Below are positions 23,932 to 34,998 of a stretch of DNA of 64,000 nucleotides, piece after piece. Numbering within the stretch: position 1 is the stretch's first letter; each line of letters begins with the position of its first letter. Location of the stretch: NCBI GenBank assembly GCA_917880885.1, contig OU862915.1, forward strand, positions 33,674,676 through 33,738,675. Direction: 5' to 3'. The DNA comes from Limnephilus marmoratus. Lineage: Eukaryota > Arthropoda > Insecta > Trichoptera > Limnephilidae. Below the pieces are notes generated by a model that saw nothing but the letters and a program-made list of their open reading frames with translations, searched no databases and was not told the origin of the DNA. A program made the position numbers and the translations under genes.

Positions 23932-24345
23932 TTTAATGAAATTATTCCTGTATTTTATGCAAACAATAGACTTAAAAATTACATATTAAATAATAAAGAT
24001 AGAGATTCAAAAATGAAAAAATCTGGAATTTATAAATTGAAATGTAATGATTGTGATTTCTTTTATATACGTAAAACTTCGAGAAACTTTGAAATAAGGA
24101 TTAAAGAGCATATGAAAGCTTTAAATAATAATAGTTTCTCGGAGTTTGCCAACCATTTAATAGAAACTAGTCATACCTTTAATTTTAACAGTGGAATAGA
24201 ATTAATACATTGCAATGTCAATGGCTTTCAGTTAGATAAATTAGAAGTTTTAGAGATTAGAAAGAGCGTTAATGCAAATTTAAATATTATTAATAATCAA
24301 AAATTGTTTTTAAATGACCCATTATTAAATCTATTCCCCTTTTAA
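23932..24345 (+). pseudogene. GIY-YIG endonuclease C-terminus of a Penelope-like element
   Basis: The frame is open from the inverted-repeat border: NEIIPVFYANNRLKNYI, then GIYKLKCNDCDFFYIRKTS, IRIKEHMKALNNN, FSEFANHLIETSHTF and LDKLEVLEI. GIY and YI(G) with the following R-KEH and H define a GIY-YIG nuclease, the endonuclease fused to Penelope RTs. The Cys pair KCNDC before YIG is also typical of that group. In the YIG motif Gly is replaced by Arg, which would probably impair activity. The RT portion is missing (5' truncation), and the frame closes normally after LLNLFPF. Confidence 0.8.
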
Positions 24346-24476
24346 ATTTTTTAAATTTTTTTAATTGTTCTATATTGCCCCTCGTCCCTTACTTTTCTTT
24401 CAAATTTTAATATTGTTTATGTCTATTATTTTTCTCTATTACCTATTTATGTCTATTTTTAAAAATTAGTTCTGTC

Positions 24477-24521
24477 AAAACCCTGAGGAAGTCAGCTTTG
24501 CTGACGAAACATGTCGGTTTT
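24477..24521 (+). ncRNA. Hammerhead ribozyme of the Penelope-like element
   Basis: All hammerhead parts occur in order. Stem I 5' strand is AAAACC (24477-24482). The core box is CTGAGGA (24483-24489, fitting CUGANGA), followed by one extra A. Stem II is GTCAGC-TTT-GCTGAC, then GAAA (24506-24509). A minimal stem III is CATG, with palindrome ACATGT. The cleavage dinucleotide is TC (24514-24515). The stem I 3' strand GGTTTT pairs with AAAACC. Penelope-like elements are known to encode small hammerheads in their terminal repeats, and the position just after the GIY-YIG frame agrees. The extra nucleotide before stem II departs from the textbook core. Confidence 0.75.
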
Positions 24522-24584
24522 TGTAAATAATTAAGTGGTTAATACAACGTTATTTATTAATTTGAATATATTTTTTATTTTTTT

Positions 24585-24905
24585 ATGCGCTCCACACAGG
24601 AGGCCCTGAAGAAAATAATTTCCCTCGGGGCCCATGTCATCTTTGGGGATGCTGTGTGGAGGTTTTTTTTAAGGGAAGGAAGGAGAGGAGAGTTCTGGGA
24701 AGGAAAGGGTTTGAGGGGTGGGTAGGAATACTGGGGTTCAGTATGTCCTGGTCATCCGCCTCCAAGACCTAGAGAAACCTAACCCCGTGAACCCGGGCAC
24801 CCCTGCTAAATCACCAAACGTAGCGAACCACTTGGGGTGACCTATAGCAGAGGTGTTGGTTATCCAATAAAGGTTCCCAGGGCGGTGGTACCCATTCCCG
24901 CCTTC
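24585..24905 (+). repeat. Interspersed repeat B (in the MADF intron)
   Basis: GCTCCACACAGGAGGCCCTG, TCATCTTTGGGGATGCTGTG, CCGCCTCCAAGACCTAGAGA, and CCAATAAAGGTTCCCAGGGC at the end. The structure matches the copy at 50615-50950, including the same internal deletion. Confidence 0.75.
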
Positions 24906-25379
24906 CAAATATGGCATGAAACTCGGTTGAGGCTATTAAATTCTGAACTTCCAATGAGTTCGAGGTTATTAGTATTGTCACTCTCTGTCGTTCATATTTA
25001 ATGCACTTCGATAATGTGTGCTCGACATCTTCAATTTGTTTCACAATCACTTTATTATTCAGAGATAAAAAAAAAAAAAAAAAACAGAAAATTTTGACTT
25101 ACAACCCTTTTCTGCGGGATGTGCGATAATATTATTTTAACTTTCAAAAAGGACATTTTTTGATAAGTTTGAAACATAAATATTTATAGAATTAAAACAG
25201 GTTGGAATTAGTAACTACAATGGGATTAGAGAACTTTTAAAATATATTATAAACAATCGAAACAAGGTTCAAGGTTTATATTTAATTTTTTAAAGTGATG
25301 GTCCTCTCTAATAATAATTGAAATAAAACGAAATACCTAAACCATGTTTATGATATTTATTTAATAAAACTTAATAAAC

Positions 25380-26064
25380 CTTCATAATAATGGCAGAAAT
25401 CATCTTTTGTAGCTTTTGATTGGTTGTCCCTTATAATTCTTGGAGTTGAAAATTATCCAGAACTTGATAGATGGTAAATCTGAGGTATCTTTCTAACGGA
25501 TAATTGTGTAAATAACAGCATGGTGCTGTTATCTTTGTAGCGTTATCGGACTTACACTAACAGCTTTATGAAAAAAATTCAAACTTTGTGGCCAATGTGC
25601 TAAAACCGCACTCGACTGTGCATTTAGTCCTTGGTTAAATATTTGTAATTCTCTGGTAACTGTGGTTGTGAATATGGTTTCATCAAATTTGGCTTTAATG
25701 CAAAGCCTCTTCTGCTACAATAGCACGGCAATGAATTCGTGATGTTTGGTAATTGTGACGGTTGTAGCAAATTCAAATAGTTTTGATGAATAAGTTCCCA
25801 GAATTGTGTGTAAAATGGTACACCGCCATTTGATACTCGCCCATTCGATCCGATGTCAACAATTATGAACTATTTCTTAGCACTCGTCAAAGCCATGAGG
25901 TCTATACTATAATGTCCTTTATAATTATAATACGGAGAGCTTAAGTCATGTCGATGTCTGATTTGCATAAGCTTTCCGTCAAGGGCCCCAAGACACTTGT
26001 AGAAATGTTGCAATCTTTCCAAGTTATTAGCAATATTTTCCCATTCTTCTGTTATAGTTGGTAT
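25380..26064 (-). pseudogene. PIF/Harbinger transposase, main exon (degenerate)
   Basis: On the minus strand an acceptor TTTTGCAG (26070-26065) precedes IPTITEEWENIANNLE, then HFYKCLGALDGKLMQI, SSPYYNYKGHYSIDLMAL and, after a break, VDIGSNGRVSNGGVPFYTQF and GFALKPNLMKPYSQPQL. These are the ordered signatures of the DDE_Tnp_4 transposase of PIF/Harbinger elements: the Asp in GALDGK is the first catalytic residue and the Asp in VDIGSNG the second. Stops and frame changes follow, so no catalytic third acid could be assigned. It would have cut and joined element ends at TWA targets. The exon lies entirely within the MADF gene's intron, in antisense. Confidence 0.75.
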
Positions 26065-26121
26065 CTGCAAAAGATATTTTTAATCAACATTTTTTATTGA
26101 ATATAAAATTTATTTTTTCAG

Positions 26122-26589
26122 ACCGCTTCTATAAAAACAGAAGAAACACAACAAGACGAAACAGTGGAACAAGAGCCAGGAGCATTTTCTTATGTCGATG
26201 TCCCGTCGCCCCCAAAACAAAGAAAAAAAGGGCCAATAGCGAAACAAAATGAACTTCTGGACAAAGCGTGTTCATCTAAAACTTTGAATCCAACATCAGA
26301 TAATAATTATACTTTGAATCCAACATCGGATAATAAATATACTGTGAATCCAACAGCTTTGTATTGGAGTCATAAACTTGATAGACTAAATCCTGTCCAA
26401 AAATTGTACGCTGAAAAATTTATCAATGATATTTTATTTGAAGCGGAACTAGGAAATTTAGGGAGGAACTCAGTGCAGATTTTTTCTTCTCCCCTTGATC
26501 AAACTCCATCTCCCGCACCGTCACCAGTCTATACAGTTAACCCTCCACCATCACCTGTAAAAATATATTTAGAAACTTCACACCGATAG
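26122..26589 (+). pseudogene. MADF-domain gene, exon 2 (BESS-like C-terminus)
   Basis: Acceptor TTATTTTTTCAG is followed by a phase-0 frame: TASIKTEETQQDE, DVPSPPKQRKKGP (basic patch), then a 13-residue imperfect repeat (TLNPTSDNNY / TLNPTSDNKY / TVNPTALYW). The BESS-like motif LNPVQKLYAEKFINDILFEA follows, then a Pro-Ser-rich tail ending LETSHR. BESS motifs follow MADF domains in this family and mediate protein-protein contacts. Exon 1 ends 2.9 kb upstream in the same phase. The frame itself is intact. The exon lies opposite the predicted intron of the minus-strand transposase. Confidence 0.75.
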
Positions 26590-27549
26590 ATGGCGTTATT
26601 TTCAGTGTTGTCAAGTGAAACACTTTTAACTGCGTTATGCTTTTTAATATTGAGATGAATTATTGGTTTGCGCACGGATTATTTTTCAGGACAAAAACAA
26701 ATAAAATAATATCTGTGTTTTTTGAGTGGGGCATGCAAACATATTAAACAAGAATATTGTCGCTTCCGTTTCACCTTAATAATTTAACAACGGCTATCAC
26801 TGGTTTTGTTGGATTTTTGAACAACAATAATATCACCATCTGTGTTTTTATTTAAATTATTCAAACATCATGTCTAATGGATTACGTACACCTTATCTAT
26901 ATTGTTTAATACTTTTATATATTATAAAATTACGCTATCTGTACTTATGTGTAAATAAATATGTTGTGTTATTTATTGTCATGTAGAATGATTTAATAAT
27001 GATATTAAAAGTCTAATTAATTTTAGATTAATTATACTAATAATTCATATTGGACAATCTTATGATAGTATTAATACGCTAGTGTCTGAACGGTTGAATC
27101 CGACTTCGAGTACATCTCTTTCGCCACGTCTTACGCAAAACCATCTGCGTACATGAAGTTTGTTACAAAGCTACTGTCGTGTCGCCTGCCGCCCGTAATT
27201 TAAGAAAGTTATTAATTATTATTTTACTTCACTCTGTAGCCTTCCAAATAATTGTTATATATGTATAAGTTCTCCTCTCCAAAGCATCTGCTTTATTAGG
27301 AGAATGTATGAAACATTACGTCAAACAATATTAGTACGTTGTAATAAAACTAATTATGAGAAATAAAAGTTTTAAAAAATAAATAAAAAAATGTTTCTAG
27401 ACAGGCAAACGACGGCAATATTTATACTTTTCCGTTCTTTCAGAACTGACTAAATAACGCTGAATATTTCTACACGCACCTTTGTAGTTTTTTTTTAAAT
27501 TTTAATAAATATTATATTTATAAGTGAGAAGATATTTTATTTGACTCAC
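26590..27549. other. Predicted transposase intron, otherwise nothing seen
   Basis: Lies between MADF exon 2 (+) and the upstream transposase exon (-). It is AT-rich, with no further coding signature recognised. Confidence 0.4.
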
Positions 27550-27665
27550 CTTTATGTAGTATCGAAGAACATAAATCAATGTTTGAGAATCATGATGGCC
27601 AGACTTACTGATTCTGGTGACATTATCGCTGAAAACCAAATGCCTTTAAAGTACCTGTTGGATGT
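27550..27665 (-). pseudogene. Probable upstream exon of the Harbinger transposase
   Basis: The minus strand reads NVTRISKS and then LIYVLRYYIK, ending at AAG|GTGAGT, a consensus donor (27550/27549). Joined in phase to the exon at 26064 this gives YYIK-IPTITEEW. That fits the usual helix before the catalytic domain in Harbinger transposases (..L-YIKIP-T-EEW). A frame change near 27620 separates an upstream piece, PTGTLKAFGFQ, which resembles the helix-turn-helix region. The join is predicted, not demonstrated. Confidence 0.5.
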
Positions 27666-28984
27666 TGTGTGTTGTGTGTTGTGATTGTCCTATTTTATAT
27701 TTAAATTCATGTAGCACTGAACATTTACTTATTATTTATTCTAATCTCGATGTGTAGAGCCCTTTATCTTAAACTTTCGCGTCTATGCCACCTCTTACTA
27801 AAATATCGCCATAAAATGTCTTGTCTAAAATCTCCTTTGTCTGTGGCCGGTAAAACTTTCTCTTTTTGTGTCTATAAAATGGCGTGTTTTGACTCTGCTT
27901 GTCATTCTCAATCTTACAAACAGTCTCTCTCTATTGTTATTATCCTCGTCTAAACTCTGCTTGTTTAGCAAACCGTCTTTCACTTCTGTAAATTAATTAG
28001 TCTAAATTGTTGTCGCAGTCAAGTGCTCAGACCAAACCTCTCTGTAAAAATTATTCATCAGAATAAACAGTTACAAATATCCTAGGACAAACACAAGTGT
28101 TTTTACTAAACAAAGGGATTACCTCAAAATACCTCAAACTCTATCATCTCATTGTACGGTTCCTCGGTGTGGAACAGAAGGAAGTCAACAAGGGCATCTC
28201 AGACTAACAACCTGACTACAGACTATCTGGAGAGAACCACACCTGGGACCTGCGCAGTACCTTCCTCGAGCAAAAGTAATGCAATGACAATTATGCTAAA
28301 TTTTCTTTCGGGAAAATCGATTTTCTTTTTATTGTAGATATATTATTTAATTTAAAAATGTGTTACCAATTCAGAAGGTTACCAAAACAGAAGTCGGACA
28401 TCCGAAAATAATTCACGTAATCGTCCGTTTCATTACAAAGTCGAATTTCGTCTAACAAATTCAAATGTGTTTACTTCTCTCTCTCTGTTGCAGCCAATTT
28501 TTCATCCTTCGTTTTCTTTTTAATCTTCTTTTTAAACCATCTGTTTTCTGCTTATTTTTTCTCCCCGTGTCCATAATAACATACATTTATGGTATACGTA
28601 GGTAGTCACTGTATGAAAAACGAAAAACGCCACAATTCTGACGAGATAAATGTTCAAACTCCAGGTTAGATCTCGGATCCGTATTCCATCAATACGGATC
28701 GTGAGTTCGATCGTGATAAATATTCAACGTCTATCGTAGAACTCCAATCCGTATTGATGGATCACTATCCACCGTGATGGATTGTGATACGAATGGTGAT
28801 AAATATTAATCCACGCTATTACGTTCGTAATTTTTTAGAAGTTTGGTCAGCAATATTATCATCATCAAAAATACTGTTTTCAAAATTGGAACTGATAAGA
28901 TTCTGGTATTCAGACAAGCTTTTAAGTACCTACCTATAATAAAATATTTTAACAGAAAATTATTATTATTTTTTTACATTAGTC

Positions 28985-29345
28985 GTGAGTCGTGAGGAAA
29001 AATATCCCTCAGGGCCTATATCATATTTGGGGATGCTGTGTCTTTTGAGAAAAGGAAGGAGATGAAGTTCTGGGAAGGAAAAAGGTATGAGGGGTGGGTA
29101 GGAATCTGGGGGAATTATGATGCATCCGTTCTACTGCAGTGCAAGTGACGAGTCGAGATTAGGTGAGGTCTCCCTTAAACAATCTCTCCTGATCCTGCCG
29201 CCACGCAGTACACAGGCAAACGCATTCGCCGCCAAGACTTAGACAAACCTCACCCTATGAACCCGGACACACTCTGCTAAGTGACCAAACGTAGCGAACC
29301 TCTTGAGGTGACCTATGCCCGTCTTCCGAATTGATTGCCTTTTTA
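28985..29345 (+). repeat. Interspersed repeat B
   Basis: GTGAGGAAAAATATCCCTCA, TTTGGGGATGCTGTG, CACGCAGTACACAGGCAAAC, then ACGTAGCGAACCTCTTGAGG. The 5' end and 3' tail are eroded. Confidence 0.65.
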
Positions 29346-29394
29346 AATACTGGAATCCACGTGTCTAGAATTCAGACGAGTGATATAGTAATCA

Positions 29395-29934
29395 TCATCA
29401 TCATTATCATTACATAGTATAAAATGAAGTCGCTCAAAATGTATGTGCGCGTTAATCTTTTAAACTACGTAACGGATTTTCATACGGTTTTCACCAATAG
29501 ATAGAGTGATTGAAGAGGAATGTTTATATGTATAATACATGTAAAATATATTAGAGAAAAGCCGAGAAATTCAAAGAATACATATTTTTGTGCGATTTAA
29601 AACGGCTGGCGGGCCGTACTATAGTCACTTTTGAAATTCGTTCTACGCAAGAAATTGGAAAATAGATGTCCTAGAGTAAGTAGGTATTTGATTTTCTCTT
29701 TTCAAATATCCAGTGTTGCATTGCAAGCATTGTATAATTAGTGGCGAGTTAATTAGTTTATATGTATAATACATGCTTATTATAGTAGAGAAAAGCCGAT
29801 AAATTCAAATATTCAATTCAGGCAGCAGGCAGCGGGCAGCTGGCAAGCGGGTGGTGTGGATTTTATAAAGATTGGGTAATGGCGTTGTGTTTCGTTAGCT
29901 ACAGCAACGTGTGGCCGGGTCTGCTAGTATATAA
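29395..29934 (+). mobile_element. Helitron-like non-autonomous element
   Basis: It begins near ATAGTATAAAATGAAGTCGC and ends GGCCGGGTCTGCTAGT, a CTRR-T end typical of Helitrons. TATATGTATAATACATG occurs twice inside (29525 and 29760), with AGAGAAAAGCCGA after each. No coding capacity. Confidence 0.45.
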
Positions 29935-30192
29935 TATTGTAAATTTTGTTTTACGAGAAAATTATTTTATTCGATTTTTAAATATGTTTTTCTTTTCTTT
30001 AAATTTATTACGGTTAATAATGGTGTTGATAATATTATCGATCTTACCATAATTTTAATAACCTTGTTTTAATATCACTTTTCGTGATTTTTTTAAAGAG
30101 TTCTGTATAATATAGTTTATATAATTCTAATTTCTTCAAGTTTCTCTTTTTTATTTAAAAACTGCGTTTCTGTATCACATACTAATCACGTA

Positions 30193-30235
30193 AAAGCCCA
30201 TCAGGGCGTTGAAAATCAATAAATAAATAAATATT
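30193..30235 (+). mobile_element. 3' terminus of a Jockey/CR1-like element
   Basis: GTAAAAGCCCATCAGGGCG followed by an ATAA repeat tail resembles the end of the 53.8-58.4 kb element (GTAAAAGCCATCAAGGCGTA then a tail). The upstream extent could not be set. Confidence 0.5.
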
Positions 30236-30265
30236 TAACAAACTAACATTTATATACACATATAT

Positions 30266-32567
30266 CGACTACCATGTGCCTGCCTGGGGTCCTAGCACAC
30301 TGAAATCGTTATCTTTACAATATCGAATCGGCATGGCATAACAACCGACGATTTTGTACCGAACCGATATTGATAGCAATGTAAGGTAATCAAAAAGAAA
30401 TTGTTATACGCTGGCAACACTTGAGGTACTTTCTATGTAGCTGTCACAATGTCTATGGTATCGGAGTTATAGACCGGGAGCCGGTACACAAACCTTACGA
30501 GTACACGGATGAAACTACTTTAGAGTGATAATGGACACTTAGAAAGCCTTAAAAAAGCTGGTGTGCCACTAGTGAAATTCTTTAATGGGATGGTTTAGAA
30601 TCTAAACTACAGTTATTCGTTGGTTTCATTCGTGCACTCGACGACGTAAAATTTACTAATTTCTATCCCAATTTAACACCGGCTGTGCCAGGCTGCCGGT
30701 TGGCAGACCTGCTAATTTTCTCATCTAATAATCGACCTTTATCATATGAAACCATTCCCGTTCATGTACCCGATGACGTAATTTTTTCGAAAAAAAACGA
30801 GGGTGTTTAGACCACACGACTGAAGTAAAATTTCACTAACTTATGCCGGGTACCCGTTGTATATAATGTTATATAGGATGGAACCATTACAGTTTAGTTG
30901 ACCCCGAGGTTACAGTGTTCTTTGCAACGCGTGCCGAGTACCTCTTGTATGTTATATAGTACAGGCGCTTGCATTATAATGTAGTTTCCCGGGACTTGCG
31001 ATGGAAACATTACAGTTTAGTTGACCGCGAGGTTACAGGGGTCTTGCAACGCATGCCGGGTACCCATCCCCATCCCATCCCCAAAAAAAGGCCCGACCTT
31101 TCGCCTCACCCGATCACCGTTCGCATAAAATGTATTATAATATCCTTTTTCGTAACGCATTCGCCAGCTTACCCCCCATGTCGAGCGTGCGTAAAGAAGT
31201 TTTACTTCAAAAATCGCTCACTATTTCCATGACTGCGTGGAACCTGCCAAGAGGTGTACCGGCAGGCTTACTAAATGTCCATTATCACTATATCACTACA
31301 AAGTTGTTTCATCTGTGTACTCGATGACGTGGGTTTGTGTAGCCAGGCTCCCGGTCTATAATAACTGTCAAAATCATCGCAATCCATTAATGTAATAATA
31401 TGACAACTAACTAATAATCTTCTCTTTTGAACATTTAAAGATCCATTTACATCGAGATTTTGCTGAGATATCATAATAATATTAAATACACACACTTTAA
31501 TATATGTTGGAAGTCCGCATGTATTTTTTGACAATAAAAAATGAGTTAATTGGACAATGAGATAATTAGCCATAATACGAGATATATTCGTAAGTACGAA
31601 ACTGTCAAAGAAAACGTCTGAATTCCGATTTAATTCAATCCTGCAATCTTCGATAATCTGCCTCCGTTCATTAATAAACCAGTAATTATGCAGAAAGAAT
31701 GTCATTATTAATAAAGTTGTGCTGATATATCGCCATTAAGCAAAGGACAGGGTGATTTACAATCTCGTATCGATAACGAACCGATTGCCCTAGCACGCTT
31801 GTACCGTCGATAGGCAGACCGACGTCGAAGGGACATAAATAAGGAATCGACATACGATCTCACACGATGGCAACACTGGGGATCTGTGAATGAATTTTCG
31901 TTTCTTAATTTGAAATGTTCTAAGTAAAAATGAAAAATACCAATAAATTGACAATTTCGAATCGAAATACGAACTCAAATAAATATTGGCGTTTCGCATG
32001 TAGATACTGTTTGAGACTAAACGACATTTTAACAAATTTCGTTTCTCGAAACTGAAAGCAATTAATTGATCGCCTTTTAAATGAATTAACTGAGTCTATG
32101 GGACTCGTATACGATTTTTTTTAAATTCTTAGAGTTTTTTAGTTCACCTCTACTCATTAATTAGTCAGTTATTTAGCGTAACAAACGACATTATTTAAAA
32201 AAAATCTGTACATTGACAGCTTATCTGTCACTCCGGAAGCCACGGTAAAAACGGCGTCTTTTGTCAACCGACTGTCGGAATCGTATGTTCACTGTGCTCG
32301 CAAATATCGCTAACTGACCATAGACAATGGATTTATTACATTTCGTATTAATATTGGGGTTTTATCAATCGACTGTGCTACGGTCGCAGCCAAGAATGCA
32401 TACGATTTGGCGGGGTTTTGTCAATCGTCGGTCGGAATATCCCTTATCGATTGTTGAGCGTGCTAGCACATATTGATACATGACCATAAATGACGGATTA
32501 TAACGATATCGTATTGATATAGGATTATATCGATCGACCATGCTAGGACCCCTGGTGTGGTAGTCAA
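30266..32567. mobile_element. Candidate large TIR element with subterminal repeats
   Basis: The left end GGGGTCCTAGCAC (about 30287) is mirrored at the right by GTGCTAG...-GCTAGGACCCC (about 32540-32550). CGACTACCA flanks the left side and TGGTAGTC the right. CCTAGCAC / GTGCTAGCAC words also recur at about 31790 and 32460, with many ATCGAT-type words. It contains the inner element at 30468-31360. The target duplication is not clear. Confidence 0.4.
30468..31360. mobile_element. TIR element with ~100-bp inverted ends
   Basis: Left TATAGACCGGGAGCC and right GGCTCCCGGTCTATA are perfect. Similarity continues inward (ACACAAACC, GAGTACACRGATGAAAC, AGTGATAATGGACA). Internal repeats read GCAACGCRTGCCGRGTACC. 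There is no open reading frame of known type. Confidence 0.6.
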
Positions 32568-33238
32568 AAAACCTGTAAAAAAACTATACAAAAGTTATTT
32601 TGTGAATAAATAATAATAAAATAATTTGCCACCGTTCTTACCGATTACAAGATGGAAAAAAAATTGTCACTAAATTAATACGCAAATTAATTGAATAATT
32701 TTTACGAGACGACGATGTACGAACGTGAATGAAGCAAGGAGTGTGTGCTAATACAGATATCTCAATTATGCCCGTCGCATTTGAAGAAATTTTAACGAGA
32801 TGGCAAGGGATGCAGTAAAGGGAAAATAAAGATCCGAGTTGGGGCAAGAGAAAGAATACGAGAGAAAATTATTCTAGCGGGATAATAAAGTAAGAGAAAT
32901 AAAAGGAAATGAGAAAGAGGAAAGAGAAAATACAGATGAGAAAGGAGAATAATTGGACAATGTAGAAAGAAGTGTGAAATAAAATGAGCGAGTAAAAATA
33001 GAGAAATGTTGTAGTGTTTTGCCTGGTGTTATAGTTTTTTTTACTTGTTTTGTAAAAACGTGCAGTTGGTGAATTAAAATCCAATTACAAAGATGATCGT
33101 GATATACTGCTAGTTAAAAATTTAATTGATGACGATGACTTTGTACATACATCTACTGTAAAATTAAAATTCCGTAAACAAATAAAATTTATTTCTTTAC
33201 ACGAAGCAGACACTTTGTGATGTGATATTATGATCTTA
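31361..33238. other. No gene recognised
   Basis: Up to about 32567 the text belongs to the candidate large TIR element, with several ATCGATA-type words. An isolated hAT-like word GGCAACACTG is near 31869. From 32568 to 33238 a purine-rich stretch (about 32800-33010) is the only notable feature. Confidence 0.4.
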
Positions 33239-33531
33239 ATATATAAAAATGAATGTTTCTTTGTTTGTCCCTTTTAAACCATTCATTCGATTGCGGTGCA
33301 ACTTTAGTGATTTTTTTGTGCGCATGCCCGCGATTGTTTCCATATATAGTAGTGAGCTCTGGCGTTATGAAATTCGTATTCAAAACTTACCATAGGTGGC
33401 GCCCGAGTTGTTTAAGAAATGGTGTGTATTTCAAATAGTTTAACGGCAGGGAGGGAACGCGGGAGGATGAACACTTTCTTTCTTTTAGTAGCATTGCAAA
33501 TTGCAACGCGTGCTAGGTAGGTACTCGCTAG
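33239..33531 (+). mobile_element. Helitron-like non-autonomous element
   Basis: It begins ATATATAAAAATGAATGTTT and ends GCAACGCGTGCTAGG..CGCTAG-T. TTGTGCGCATGCCCGCG and GAGCTCTGGCGTTATGAAAT inside recur at 52820-53272 (inverted) and about 59870. Confidence 0.5.
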
Positions 33532-33654
33532 TCCTGCTAATATTATAAACGCGAAGGTTTGTATGGATTTATGTGTGTTTGTTACTCTTTCATGCAAAAA
33601 CTCTTGAATGGAATTTGAGAAGGGGAGGGGGTTCGCGGGACGGGGGTTTAAAAT

Positions 33655-33850
33655 AAAACAATAACTTAGTAAACGCCCCTTTAATTTTTTATATAATTAA
33701 CGCCGACGGGACTTGGTTACAACCGTAGCTTCTTCAGGGCAGTACACAATACTCTACTAAAAATCTTCAAAATGGGCTGAGCTCCAGCGAAGAAGGAGTA
33801 GGGGTAAGTGGAGGATTTGGAAGAGAGTGCTCTTTGTCATTAGCGAATAA
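33655..33850 (-). mobile_element. Family D Penelope-like 3' end, inverted arm
   Basis: The minus strand aligns with 35745-35975: AAATCCTCCACTTACCCCTA-type text, CTCAGCCCATTTT, GCCCTGAAGAAGCTACGGTT, then CCGTCGGCGTTAAT and a shared ACTAAGTTATTGTTTT end. The hammerhead CTGAAGA box is kept, but the GAAA box and stem II 3' side are mutated. Confidence 0.55.
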
Positions 33851-34742
33851 CCTAAGCATCAGAATTTTATCTAGTTTTATTTGGCTGATGCCATTGATAT
33901 ATATATAAATAGATGAGACAATAAGCGAATAAATTGGTTCAACGGATTTGAAGGTAGTACCTCCAATTCTCTATTTCACGCATTTAGTGGACCAAAAACC
34001 ATCGTGTCGTATGTGTAAAAGGCGTTCGTGCAATGTATGGAACGGACTATTCAGACTGTTCAGAACGTTCGAGTCCTTACTACGCTGTGCCCTCAGTCTA
34101 AGGACACCTGCATTCTTGTACATTTTTGCAGGTATATTTACATGGCGGCTCGCGCTCGGTGTGGAGTCTATTGTAAGTCCCTTAAATGTTTCAATACCCG
34201 GCTTCAGAGCTCAGTTCAACTCGTTCTAGAACTCGCAACCGCGAATGGCGCGATGTCATACTCGTAATTGAAACTTTGAATGCAATATTTTCCATCGCAT
34301 TTTTTTTTCTTTTATAGTAATTAAGGTGAATATAAAGATTTTTCTAAAAAATATTTGTATTAAGCGTAACCAGTGATTTCGAAAGTTTACCAAAAATAGG
34401 CGCAGCAACATTAAAAAATAACTAGGTTGATTAATATAATTGATGAACTTTGATGTCGTTGTATGCGGCCCTCTACTTGAAAAGTCTGTAAACCCCTGCT
34501 TTGCAATAGCATTCGTGCCCTTCGGACCACATGTTTCAGTTCGGTAGATAACAGAAAGTGTCGAACTACCCCTCCCGTATGCCTCCGCAAACCTGAGATG
34601 AACACGAATCACGAAAATATTTGTAAGGCATGGCGCCTCTATTGTATATCTCTATGGCTGATGCTTACTTTGCCGTTAACATTATTGGCCTTCCGTAACT
34701 CATTGCTTCTAAGTTATCCGGTCTGATCCTTCTTTCCCCATA

Positions 34743-34896
34743 GGGAACGTTCCCATACTACGTGACCAACTTTTTAACCCCCCCCTCCCGGTGACCAAAA
34801 ACCTAAGCAACCCGTCGCTCATTTGTACCAAGCGTGATATTTTGAACCCCCCCCCCCCCCCCCCTTGAACAGGTCACGTAGTATGGGTACGTTCAC
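34743..34896. mobile_element. Palindromic MITE, copy 2 (opposite orientation)
   Basis: GGGAACGTTCCCATACTACG to CGTAGTATGGGTACGTTCAC, with ATA on both sides. It contains a run of about 18-20 C (34847-34864). It directly abuts the family D Penelope fragment. Confidence 0.8.
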
Positions 34897-34998
34897 ATAA
34901 TACCCATGTCAAAGAACACCTAAGATGTTTAAATAATAATGGCTTCTCCGAATTTGCTATCTCATTGAAACAGACCGCACTTTTAATAATACTCTTAA

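Larger units (their letters stand above)
23852..24567 (+). mobile_element. Penelope-like element, 5'-truncated, with inverted terminal copy
   Basis: A 36-bp arm at 23895-23930 is repeated in inverse orientation at 24532-24567 with one mismatch. Between the arms lie the C-terminal GIY-YIG coding region and a hammerhead ribozyme. Penelope-like elements typically carry such a copy of their terminal sequence (pLTR) joined inversely to a truncated 5' end. Similar A/T stretches outside the arms (near 23838 and 24565) may be target duplication. It sits inside the MADF intron. Confidence 0.7.
21712..28830. mobile_element. Candidate large PIF/Harbinger locus (MADF gene plus antisense transposase)
   Basis: Both protein types of PIF/Harbinger elements are present in degenerate form: a MADF/Myb-like protein (+) and a DDE transposase (-). 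A motif of the form TGATAAATATT-AACG or its reverse complement recurs near both sides (about 21713, 22690, 22790, 22828, 28705, 28795), in both orientations, suggesting subterminal binding repeats. I could not define exact terminal inverted repeats or a 3-bp target duplication, so the limits are approximate. Confidence 0.35.

Noticed and set aside
31862..31880. Further hAT end (GGCAACACTG), and similar words near 30413
   Set aside because: No opposing terminus or octamer duplication was found for either.
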